Below are positions 1 to 5,356 of a DNA stretch of 5,619 bases, piece after piece. The notes under the pieces are model-generated. The model was not told the origin of the DNA and did not search any database. It saw nothing but the letters and a program-made list of their open reading frames with translations. The stretch is from Haloarculaceae archaeon (GTDB taxonomy: Archaea; Halobacteriota; Halobacteria; Halobacteriales; Haloarculaceae). The stretch is taken from contig JAHENO010000045.1 of the NCBI GenBank assembly GCA_018609945.1, forward strand, positions 1 through 5,619, read 5' to 3'. The position numbers and the translations under genes are program-made. Every line of letters starts with the position of its first letter. The first letter of the stretch is position 1.

Positions 1-16
1 AGCACGTATTTCGGGT

Positions 17-430
17 ATGGACGCAGTCGTACTCCAGCTCCCGACGGACGGACTGCTCGGATCGCTCGCACAGGCGGCCGTCGTCGCAGCGACGCTGTTG
101 CTGGTGATGATGCTCGTCGCGCTGGGCTACTACGCCTACAAACAGACACGCGGCGGCGGCGTCGAGTGGCCCGAAGACAAGGAGTCGGCCTCGGCCACAG
201 ACGGGGTCACCAAGGGCGACAGCGACGACGAGTGGGACTACTACTGCACGCACGGCACACCGCGTCCGAGCGACCCGGACGTCGGGCTGGCGGAGCAGTC
301 GACCCGACAGAGAGGTGGGGCAGACGGGAATGTTCGGAGAGGGGGAGACAGACGGAGACCGTCGAGAGAGCACTCCGTAGCGAGTGTCGCTGTCGTCCGG
401 AAGTCCGCTCGGCGTCCCACGTGCTGGTAG
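17..430 (+). CDS. Small single-pass membrane protein of unknown function, possibly extended by stop-codon loss
   Basis: I do not recognise a named family. The ATG at 17 opens 137 codons. Residues about 15-41 form one hydrophobic segment (rich in A, V, L, M), followed by a YAYK-type basic edge and an acidic tail ending DDEWDYY at residue 76 (to base 244). This matches my general impression of short haloarchaeal membrane proteins of about 70-80 residues; it is an impression, not a search result. Residues 77-137 look different: 12 of 61 are arginine, five of them coded by AGA, against only six acidic residues. That suggests noncoding DNA read through after loss of a stop at 245-247 (now TGC). 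The frame stays open to the left window edge, so a start further upstream is possible. The cytoplasmic side and role are unknown. It converges with the transporter gene on the other strand. Confidence 0.55.
   Translation: MDAVVLQLPTDGLLGSLAQAAVVAATLLLVMMLVALGYYAYKQTRGGGVEWPEDKESASATDGVTKGDSDDEWDYYCTHGTPRPSDPDVGLAEQSTRQRGGADGNVRRGGDRRRPSREHSVASVAVVRKSARRPTCW
371..391. repeat. Small overlapping inverted repeats
   Basis: CACTC (371-375) and GAGTG (382-386) form a 5-bp stem with a 6-base loop. AGCGA (379-383) and TCGCT (387-391) form an alternative 5-bp stem with a 3-base loop. They lie in the doubtful 3' part of the small membrane protein frame, between two convergent genes. They may be intergenic structure or chance. 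No T-run follows on the + strand, so this is not a convincing terminator for the + strand gene. Confidence 0.25.
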
Positions 431-444
431 TGTGACGTCGGCGC

Positions 445-457
445 AAAAAACGGAAAA
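445..457 (-). terminator. T-run terminator of the BCCT transporter gene
   Basis: On the minus strand, starting 18 bases after the transporter stop codon, there is a run of four T (454-457), then a run of six T (445-450), in otherwise GC-rich DNA. Archaeal RNA polymerase terminates at such U-rich stretches without needing a hairpin, so the placement fits. The + strand reads as A-runs here and would not terminate transcription of the small membrane protein gene. Confidence 0.65.
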
Positions 458-475
458 CGCGTCGGGAGAGTAGCG

Positions 476-2275
476 TCAGTCGCCGCTGGTTTCGTCGCTC
501 TCCTGGATGTCCATCACCATCTCGTCGCCAGCGGTGACGACGTCGATGTCTTCCTCTGCGGTGAGGCTCTCGATGCGCTCGGCGAACTCCTCGGATTCGA
601 GGATCTGGTACTCGTTGTCGAGTCCCAGGTACACCGTGTAGCACATCAACAGGAGGATGATCGCGAAGGGCAGGCCCGTCGAGACGGCCGCCGTCTGCAG
701 GGCCGTCAGGCCGCCGCCGATCAGCAGGATGGCCGCGACCGCACCCTCGGTGAGCGCCCAGAAGATCCGCTGGGTCTTCGGGACGTCGTGCTTGCCACCC
801 GAGGTCAGGTGGTCGATGACCAGCGACCCCGAGTCAGACGAGGTCACGAAGAACGTGATCACCAGCAGCGTGGCGATCAGCCCGGTGACCGCGCCCAGCG
901 GGAACTGCGCGAGCATCGAGAACATCGCGATGGTCTGGCCCTGGTTGGCCACGGCCGACGCGACGCCGCCGCCGCCCTGGAGTTCGAGCCACAGCGCGGA
1001 GCCACCGAACGCCGAGAGCCAGACGAACGAGAACAGGGTCGGCAACAGGAGGACGCCGATCATGAACTCGCGAACCGTCCGGCCCTTCGAGATCCGCGCG
1101 ATGAACATCCCGACGAAGGGCGACCACGCGATCCACCACGACCAGTAGAACACTGTCCACGAGCCCATCCAGCCGCTGACTGTGTAGCCACCGACTTCCG
1201 CGGCCCCGTTGACGACGCCGGCGAAGAACGCGAGCCCGAGGAAGTTGTTGAAGTACGTCGCGATGCCGTCCGAGAGCGTCCCGAAGATGTAGATCGTCGG
1301 ACCGACGATCAATATGAACGCCAGCAGCGTGAACATCACGTAGAGGTTCAGCGTGCTGAGGCGCTTGACCCCGCCGTCGAGGCCTGCTGCGACCGACAGC
1401 GTCGCGATGCCCGTGATACCGGCGATCAACGCCACCTGTGGGAACGTCCCCACCGGGACGTCGACGACACCCAGCAGGTCACCGCCGACGTACGAGAGGC
1501 CGGTGTTGACCTGCGAGACGCCCAGCCCCAGCGACGTCGAGAGGCCAAAGAGCGTCGCGAACACCGTCACGAGGTCGATCACGTGGCCCGGCCAGCCGTA
1601 GATGCGCTCGCCCAGCAGGGGCCAGAAGATCGACCGGAAGGTCAGGGGCAGGCCCCGGTTGAACGAGAAGAAGGCCAGGCCCAGCGCGACCAGGCCGTAG
1701 ATCGCCCACGGGTGGAAGCCCCAGTGGTAGAACGTCTGTGCCATCGCGGCGTTGGCGGCACTGCCCGTCCCGCCCTGGACCGCGTCGAAGAACGGGGGCA
1801 CGACCATGAAGTCCGAGTCGGCGCTGCCGAAGTGCCACATCGGCTCGGCGACGCTGAAGAACATGAGGCCGATGCCCATGCCGGCACTGAACAGCATGGC
1901 CATCCAGGAGAAGTCGCTGAACTCCTTTTCGGCCTCGACTCCCCCGATCTTGATGTTGCCGTACTTGCTCGCCGCGAAGTAGACGATGGTCACGATGAAG
2001 ACGTTCACCGTGATGATGTAGAACCATCCGAAGGTGCTGGTGAGGAAGGTGAAAATGTTGTTGTACACCGTCGCTGCCTGGTCGCCCAGTGCGATCGTCG
2101 CCACGATGAACGCAGCGATCAGTACCAGCGACACCGGGAAGACGACCGGGTGGACGTCGAACCCCATCGCCACGATGTTCGTGTCGCCTGGCTCCCGGTC
2201 GGATTCGGGGTGGAACAACTCCACCTGGAGCCCGTCGGACATCTCGCCGACGGTGTCGTCCTCGCCATCAGTCAT
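476..2275 (-). CDS. BCCT-family transporter, probably Na+-coupled uptake of betaine-like compatible solutes
   Basis: This encodes a 599-residue polytopic membrane protein with about 12 transmembrane segments between residues 42 and 551, close to the length of Corynebacterium BetP (about 595). The family imports glycine betaine, choline, carnitine and similar trimethylammonium compounds. Key sites match my recollection of BetP: the glycine-rich GMGIG stretch in TM3 (132-136), the TM4 aromatic residues W185, W190 and Y193, the TM8 WWxxW cluster (W380, W381, W384), and the FxxTS sodium-site pattern in TM10 (F475, T478, S479). The intact aromatic box supports a quaternary-ammonium substrate and the sodium-site residues support Na+ coupling; the exact substrate is inferred. 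The last 47 residues (553-599) carry 18 acidic and one basic residue. The ATG at 2275 is preferred over an in-frame GTG at 2290 because GGAGGG lies five bases upstream of the ATG. The gene appears monocistronic. Confidence 0.93.
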   Translation of the reverse strand: MTDGEDDTVGEMSDGLQVELFHPESDREPGDTNIVAMGFDVHPVVFPVSLVLIAAFIVATIALGDQAATVYNNIFTFLTSTFGWFYIITVNVFIVTIVYFAASKYGNIKIGGVEAEKEFSDFSWMAMLFSAGMGIGLMFFSVAEPMWHFGSADSDFMVVPPFFDAVQGGTGSAANAAMAQTFYHWGFHPWAIYGLVALGLAFFSFNRGLPLTFRSIFWPLLGERIYGWPGHVIDLVTVFATLFGLSTSLGLGVSQVNTGLSYVGGDLLGVVDVPVGTFPQVALIAGITGIATLSVAAGLDGGVKRLSTLNLYVMFTLLAFILIVGPTIYIFGTLSDGIATYFNNFLGLAFFAGVVNGAAEVGGYTVSGWMGSWTVFYWSWWIAWSPFVGMFIARISKGRTVREFMIGVLLLPTLFSFVWLSAFGGSALWLELQGGGGVASAVANQGQTIAMFSMLAQFPLGAVTGLIATLLVITFFVTSSDSGSLVIDHLTSGGKHDVPKTQRIFWALTEGAVAAILLIGGGLTALQTAAVSTGLPFAIILLLMCYTVYLGLDNEYQILESEEFAERIESLTAEEDIDVVTAGDEMVMDIQESDETSGD

Positions 2276-2280
2276 GGTAT

Positions 2281-2286
2281 CCCTCC
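2281..2286 (-). promoter_or_regulatory. Shine-Dalgarno site that fixes the transporter start
   Basis: The minus strand reads GGAGGG, then ATACC, then ATG at 2275. This near-ideal match to the archaeal anti-Shine-Dalgarno sequence, with a 5-base spacer, selects the ATG and leaves the site inside the alternative GTG-started frame. It also implies that the transcript has a 5' leader rather than being leaderless. Confidence 0.8.
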
Positions 2287-2301
2287 GCACTGTACACGTG
2301 C

Positions 2302-2311
2302 CTGTCGACAG
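2302..2311. repeat. Perfect 10-bp palindrome in the transporter leader
   Basis: CTGTCGACAG is self-complementary and lies 27-36 bases upstream of the transporter ATG. A wider inverted repeat, ACTGT (2289-2293) with ACAGT (2308-2312), shares its right half, and ATGC-T-GCAT (2326-2334) is close by. The cluster sits just downstream of the proximal TATA-like box, around and after the expected transcription start, where an archaeal repressor could block initiation. No specific regulator can be named. Confidence 0.35.
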
Positions 2312-2346
2312 TCGATTGTGCTGTCATGCTGCATTCTGTGTGATCG

Positions 2347-2353
2347 TGATAAA
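2347..2353 (-). promoter_or_regulatory. Candidate proximal TATA box for the transporter gene
   Basis: The minus strand reads TTTATCA in a GATTTATCAC context. Archaeal initiation usually falls about 25-28 bases downstream of the TATA centre, which predicts a start near 2323 and a leader of about 48 bases that contains the Shine-Dalgarno site. The match to a haloarchaeal TATA consensus is moderate, and the distal box at 2516-2523 is a stronger sequence match. Confidence 0.4.
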
Positions 2354-2418
2354 TCCCATCTCACCCTTGCGGGGACCTGTCCACTGTCGCCGAACCGCAG
2401 TACCACCGTAGCCACCTC

Positions 2419-2443
2419 GCACAGGGCGCACGCGACCCTGTGC
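2419..2443. repeat. 8-bp stem-loop in the transporter upstream region
   Basis: GCACAGGG (2419-2426) and CCCTGTGC (2436-2443) are perfectly complementary around a 9-base loop. A competing pairing exists between AGGGCG (2423-2428) and CGCCCT (2455-2460). If transcription starts at the distal promoter, this would be a structured element in a long 5' leader. If the proximal promoter is used, it lies upstream and could be a protein-binding site. Chance cannot be excluded in GC-rich DNA. Confidence 0.35.
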
Positions 2444-2489
2444 ACGACCCTCTCCGCCCTGCGTGCCATCATCTGCCATGCTACGGTAC

Positions 2490-2505
2490 CTCGGCATAAT
2501 CCGAG
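2490..2505. repeat. Inverted repeat at the predicted distal transcription start
   Basis: CTCGG (2490-2494) and CCGAG (2501-2505) flank a 6-base spacer. The site covers the position where transcription from the TATA-like box at 2516-2523 would be expected to begin (about 2493). This placement suits a repressor operator, but the half-sites are short and no regulator is identifiable. Confidence 0.35.
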
Positions 2506-2515
2506 TGAAGGGTTC

Positions 2516-2523
2516 AATATAAA
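2516..2523 (-). promoter_or_regulatory. Candidate distal TATA box for the transporter gene
   Basis: The minus strand reads TTTATATT (context GTTTATATTGA) in an AT-rich island. It predicts initiation near 2493, giving a leader of about 215 bases, long for haloarchaea. A second AT-rich TATA-like stretch, TTTTAAATATG on the minus strand (2544-2554), lies just upstream and could act instead or serve as the terminator of the preceding ilvA gene. Confidence 0.45.
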
Positions 2524-2550
2524 CGTTCGTCTGTAGTTATTAACATATTT

Positions 2551-2590
2551 AAAAGCGTGTTCGGCAGGACGGCGGTGGGTCGGACCGCCG
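2551..2590 (-). terminator. Probable ilvA terminator: hairpin followed by T-run
   Basis: Downstream of the ilvA stop on the minus strand, a 7-bp stem (CGGCGGT at 2570-2576 with ACCGCCG at 2584-2590, 7-base loop) is followed about 15 bases later by a run of four T (2551-2554) entering an AT-rich stretch. The stop codon is about 107 bases before the hairpin, so the 3' untranslated region would be longish. The AT-rich block may double as promoter DNA for the transporter gene. I see nothing else notable at 2591-2696. Confidence 0.4.
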
Positions 2591-2696
2591 CCAACCGGGC
2601 GCTGTCGGGCAGATAACGAACGACGGTCGTCCGGAGAGTCGTGACGGGGGCCACCACCGGCAGAAAGGCCCCGGAGAACCCGGTGCGATCCCGCCG

Positions 2697-3941
2697 TCAG
2701 TCGCTCCGTGTCCTGTTGACGACCGCCACGTCGTATCCCCGACCGGCAATGGCGTCGACGACCCTGGCGGCGTGGTCGGCCCCGTTGGTCTCGACCTCGA
2801 AGACGAGGTAGGCCTCGCCGACGTCGAGGTCGTCGATGGCCCGGTCGTGCCGGACGGCGTGGATGTTGGCCCCCTGGTCGCTGATGACGCCCGAGAGTTC
2901 GTCCATCCGTCCGGGCTCGTCGCGGATGCGGACCCGGAGGCGGATGATCTGCTCGCGCCGGGTCAGGGCGTGGATCAGCACCGTCCGGAGCATCGTCATA
3001 TCGAGGTTGCCGCCACAGAGCAGCGGCATCACGGACTCGCCGGTCACGTCCAGGTCCTCGCCCAGCAGGGCGGCGACCGAGGCCGCACCGGCGCCCTCGA
3101 CGACCTGCTTGGCCCGCTCCATCAACAGGAGGATGGCGTCGGCGATCTGGCCGTTCGTGACCGTCACCAACTCGTCGACGTGGCGGTCGATGATCCCCAG
3201 GGTCAGTTTGGAGACGCCGCCGGTGGCGATGCCGTCGGCGATCGTGTCGACCGAATCGAGGGTGACCGGCTCGCCCTTGTTGAGGCTGTCGGCGACCGTG
3301 GCGGCACCCTCGGCCTGGACGCCGACGATCCGCGTCCCGGGACTGTGTTCGGCGAACGCGGTGGCGACGCCGCTGATGAGGCCACCCCCGCCGATGGGAA
3401 CGATCACCGTATCGATGTCGGGGGCGTCCTCGCACATCTCGACGCCCAGCGTGCCCTGGCCGGCGACGATGGCGGGGTCGTCGAAGGCGTGGATGAACTC
3501 GGCGTCCGTCTCCCCGACCAGCTCGCGGGCGAATTCCATGGCAGCCTGGAAGTCCCGCCCGACGAGTTCCACGGACGCGCCGTAGCCGCGCGTGGCCTCC
3601 ACCTTCGCTTGCGGGGCCGTCTTCGGCATGACGATCGTCGACTCGACGCCGAGCGTCGTCGCCGCCAGCGCCACCCCCTGGGCGTGGTTGCCCGCGCTCG
3701 CGGCGACCACGTGGTCGAGGTCGCCCTCCTCGACGCGCTTTGCGATCGTGTTGTACGCGCCGCGGGTCTTGAACGACCCCGTCCACTGGAGGTGTTCCAT
3801 CTTCAGACGGACCGACGCTGCGCCCGTCTTGCCCTCGAGGGTAGTACTCCGTTCTACCGGCGTCTCCCTGACCACGCTCGGGTCGTCGAGTCGCGCGAGG
3901 GCGGCCTCGATGTCGCCGTAGTCGACTCCGGGTTCAGCCAT
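2697..3941 (-). CDS. ilvA: Threonine ammonia-lyase (threonine dehydratase) with C-terminal ACT domain
   Basis: This 414-residue PLP enzyme deaminates L-threonine to 2-oxobutanoate, the entry to isoleucine synthesis or threonine catabolism; relatives also act on serine. Residues about 15-325 form the fold-type II catalytic domain, with SFKTRGA (56-62; K58 is the Schiff-base lysine), SAGNHAQG (82-89), a glycine loop GGGGL (184-188) for the PLP phosphate, and LLCGGN (307-312). Residues about 331-410 form one ACT-type regulatory domain (DEPGRM at 341-346). The length and single ACT domain match the medium-length threonine ammonia-lyases rather than the long, two-regulatory-domain E. coli IlvA. 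C309 occupies the position often held by serine near the pyridine nitrogen. The ATG at 3941 is chosen because the protein begins as family members do; the upstream in-frame extension to 4085 is basic and noncoding-looking. There is no clear Shine-Dalgarno site, fitting a leaderless mRNA. The gene is divergent from the aminotransferase. Biosynthetic versus catabolic role cannot be decided here. Confidence 0.93.
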   Translation of the reverse strand: MAEPGVDYGDIEAALARLDDPSVVRETPVERSTTLEGKTGAASVRLKMEHLQWTGSFKTRGAYNTIAKRVEEGDLDHVVAASAGNHAQGVALAATTLGVESTIVMPKTAPQAKVEATRGYGASVELVGRDFQAAMEFARELVGETDAEFIHAFDDPAIVAGQGTLGVEMCEDAPDIDTVIVPIGGGGLISGVATAFAEHSPGTRIVGVQAEGAATVADSLNKGEPVTLDSVDTIADGIATGGVSKLTLGIIDRHVDELVTVTNGQIADAILLLMERAKQVVEGAGAASVAALLGEDLDVTGESVMPLLCGGNLDMTMLRTVLIHALTRREQIIRLRVRIRDEPGRMDELSGVISDQGANIHAVRHDRAIDDLDVGEAYLVFEVETNGADHAARVVDAIAGRGYDVAVVNRTRSD

Positions 3942-3961
3942 GGCCGCGCTTCGAGGGGACT

Positions 3962-3968
3962 GTTCAAA
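3962..3968 (-). promoter_or_regulatory. Candidate TATA-like box for ilvA (leaderless transcript)
   Basis: The minus strand reads CTTTTGAAC around these bases, the only AT-rich stretch near the start. Its centre is about 25 bases upstream of the ilvA ATG, so transcription would begin at or within a few bases of the start codon. That agrees with the absence of a GGAGG site. The sequence departs from the TTTAWA-type consensus, so the box is weak. Confidence 0.45.
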
Positions 3969-3973
3969 AGGCA

Positions 3974-4019
3974 CCGGTCGCCCCCCGTCGTCCGGCTGTG
4001 CCGGGCGGCCGACGACCGG
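3974..4019. repeat. Nested GC-rich inverted repeat between the divergent promoters
   Basis: CCGGTCG (3974-3980) pairs with CGACCGG (4013-4019), and inside it CCGGC (3992-3996) pairs with GCCGG (4000-4004) around a 3-base loop. The element lies directly upstream of the ilvA TATA-like box and about 70 bases upstream of the box for the aminotransferase. It could bind a regulator serving both directions. The base composition makes such repeats fairly likely by chance. Confidence 0.3.
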
Positions 4020-4088
4020 CGGGACACATCGTATCAACCGACTTACCGTACGAGTTTGAGGGCGGTGGACGAGAGCCGAAGGCAACCG

Positions 4089-4094
4089 TTATTA
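4089..4094 (+). promoter_or_regulatory. Candidate TATA box for the aminotransferase operon
   Basis: TTATTA lies in the context ACCGTTATTAGGAA, the most AT-rich stretch upstream of the + strand genes. Initiation about 26 bases beyond its centre would fall near 4118, about seven bases before the ATG of the small upstream ORF and about 75 bases before the aminotransferase ATG. The position supports translation of the upstream ORF from a near-leaderless message. Confidence 0.45.
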
Positions 4095-4124
4095 GGAATC
4101 TGTCTGCCTGAGTACCTAGTGGCA

Positions 4125-4196
4125 ATGACAGGCACGACACCGCAGACAGAGAGGCGCACAGCCACGCCGGCCGCGTGCGGAGGGCCGGTAGCATGA
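4125..4196 (+). CDS. Threonine-rich 23-residue upstream ORF overlapping the aminotransferase start
   Basis: The ATG at 4125 opens 23 codons ending at a TGA (4194-4196) that overlaps the aminotransferase ATG (4193-4195) as ATGA. Six of 23 residues are threonine (2, 4, 5, 8, 12, 14), four are alanine and one is cysteine (18). It is too short for a recognisable domain. The predicted transcription start is about seven bases upstream of its ATG. The aminotransferase Shine-Dalgarno site lies inside it, so ribosomes finishing this ORF would be delivered to the next start codon. It could be a leader peptide, a translational-coupling device, or a chance ORF. It is in a different frame from the aminotransferase, so it is not a mis-called N-terminus. 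Confidence 0.4.
   Translation: MTGTTPQTERRTATPAACGGPVA
4179..4184 (+). promoter_or_regulatory. Shine-Dalgarno site that fixes the aminotransferase start
   Basis: GGAGGG is followed by an 8-base spacer and the ATG at 4193. It supports this ATG over the in-frame GTG at 4175, which lies upstream of the site and would add six residues including two arginines. The same GGAGGG plus 8-base arrangement recurs before the next gene. Confidence 0.75.
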
Positions 4197-5356
4197 ACGA
4201 GGACCAGTTCGCGGCGCGGGTCAACGCCGTCGAACCGGCCGCACCGTTCGTGATCACCGACCTCGTCTCGGAACTGCAGGAGCAGGGCCGGGACATCATC
4301 GACCTGAGCGTCGGCCAGCCCGACTTCGAGACGCCGCCGGACATCCTCGAGGCCACCCACGAGGCCCTCGACGCGGGCCACACTACCTACACGCCCTCGA
4401 ACGGCATCCCCAAGCTCCGGCGGGCGGCGGCCTCGTATCTGAACGAGCGCCACGGCCTCGACTACGAGCCGGAGAACATCATGGCGACGCCGGGCGGGAA
4501 GATGGCCCTCTACGAGAGCGTCCAGGCGCTGGTCGACGACGGCGACGAGGTCATCGTCTTCGACCCGGTGTGGTCGTCCTACGAGCCGATGGTGAAACTG
4601 GCGGGCGGCGAGGCGGTCCACGTCGACCTCTCGCCCCACGGCTTCCACCTCGAACCGGCGCTGGACGAACTCGCGGAGGCCATCACCGAGGACACGGCGC
4701 TGGTCATGCTGAACTCGCCGGTCAATCCCAGCGGCATGGTCTTCTCGGAAGCTGCCTTCGAGGGCGTCCGTGACCTGGCGGTCGACCACGACCTGGCGGT
4801 CATCTCCGACGAGATCTACAAGGAACTCATCTTCGAGGGCGACCAGCCCAGCCTCGCGGCGATGGACGGGATGTTCGGCCGCACGGTGACGATCAACGGC
4901 GTCTCGAAGACGTACTCGATGACGGGCTACCGGGTCGGATTCATGGCCGCGCCCACCGATCACACGACCATGGCGGGCAGAGTCCACAGCCACGCCGTCT
5001 CGTGTGCGGTCAACTTCTCGCAACACGCCGCGGCCTACGCGCTCTCGGAGGCCGACACGGACGCGATCGTCGACAACATGCTCGGAACCTTCGAGCGCCG
5101 CAAGGAGGTGCTCGTGGACCTGTTCGCCGAGCGCGGCGTCGAGGTCGCCGAACCCGAATCCGCGTTCTACGCGATGTTCCCGATCGACTCCGACGACGAC
5201 ATGCAGTGGTGCAAGGACGCGGCCCGCGAGGCCGGCGTCGGCCTCGTTCCGGGGGAGGCGTTCAACACGCCTGGGTACGTCCGCGTCTCGCTGGTCGACA
5301 CCGAGGAGCGCATCCGTGAGGCCGTCGACCGCCTCGCGACGGAGGGGTTCATCTGA
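4193..5356 (+). CDS. Class I/II PLP-dependent aminotransferase (aspartate aminotransferase-like)
   Basis: This 387-residue cytoplasmic fold-type I enzyme moves an amino group between an amino acid and a 2-oxo acid. Visible landmarks: LSVGQPDF (38-45) in the substrate-facing N-terminal loop, GGK (101-103) in the PLP phosphate region, W127 and Y130 near the cofactor ring, NSPVNPSG (174-181, N178 at the PLP hydroxyl), DEIY (206-209; D206 pairs with the pyridine nitrogen), SKTYSMTGYR (238-247; K239 is the Schiff-base lysine), and R364 in GYVRVSL for the substrate alpha-carboxylate. Length and motifs fit subgroup I-gamma archaeal/bacterial aminotransferases, which range over aspartate, aromatic, alanine and other substrates, so specificity is not assigned. 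It is the first main gene of an operon, sharing one base with the following 2-hydroxyacid dehydrogenase (TGATG). It is divergent from ilvA. All catalytic residues are present and there is no sign of damage. Confidence 0.92.
   Translation: MNEDQFAARVNAVEPAAPFVITDLVSELQEQGRDIIDLSVGQPDFETPPDILEATHEALDAGHTTYTPSNGIPKLRRAAASYLNERHGLDYEPENIMATPGGKMALYESVQALVDDGDEVIVFDPVWSSYEPMVKLAGGEAVHVDLSPHGFHLEPALDELAEAITEDTALVMLNSPVNPSGMVFSEAAFEGVRDLAVDHDLAVISDEIYKELIFEGDQPSLAAMDGMFGRTVTINGVSKTYSMTGYRVGFMAAPTDHTTMAGRVHSHAVSCAVNFSQHAAAYALSEADTDAIVDNMLGTFERRKEVLVDLFAERGVEVAEPESAFYAMFPIDSDDDMQWCKDAAREAGVGLVPGEAFNTPGYVRVSLVDTEERIREAVDRLATEGFI
5341..5347 (+). promoter_or_regulatory. Shine-Dalgarno site for the downstream dehydrogenase
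   Basis: GGAGGGG within the last codons of the aminotransferase is followed by an 8-base spacer and the ATG at 5356. Together with the TGATG stop-start overlap, it supports coupled translation of the two genes from one mRNA. Confidence 0.7.

Noticed and set aside
2273..2290. GTG at 2290 as the transporter start
   Set aside because: The GGAGGG site lies inside this extension and is correctly spaced for the ATG at 2275.
2400..2470. Possible riboswitch, tRNA or small RNA gene in the transporter upstream region
   Set aside because: Stem-loops are present but no recognisable riboswitch core, cloverleaf or conserved tRNA bases were seen; kept only as inverted repeats.
788..2536. 582-codon open frame on the + strand opposite the transporter gene
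   Set aside because: Its composition is Arg/Asp/Glu/His/Gln repeats typical of the antisense of a GC-rich gene, it lacks any fold signature, and the opposite strand carries an unmistakable BCCT protein.
2272..3786. 504-codon open frame on the - strand covering ilvA and the intergenic region
   Set aside because: Out-of-frame shadow of ilvA; extremely Arg-rich. Its end in the intergenic region is Arg- and Cys-rich, unlike haloarchaeal proteins, and has no convincing start.
3942..4085. N-terminal extension of ilvA to an ATG at 4085
   Set aside because: The extra 48 residues are basic and Pro/Arg-rich, not family-like, and they would run through the promoter region.
2772..4196. 474-codon open frame on the + strand opposite ilvA
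   Set aside because: Antisense shadow of ilvA. Only its last 23 codons fall outside the gene, and these are listed separately as the upstream ORF.
4125..4260. Frameshift joining the upstream ORF to the aminotransferase as one protein
   Set aside because: The aminotransferase has a complete, normal N-terminus and its own ribosome-binding site, so no fusion is needed.
4043..5026. 327-codon open frame on the - strand opposite the aminotransferase
   Set aside because: Antisense shadow with Arg/Val/Asp-rich low-complexity translation; the + strand has all aminotransferase motifs.
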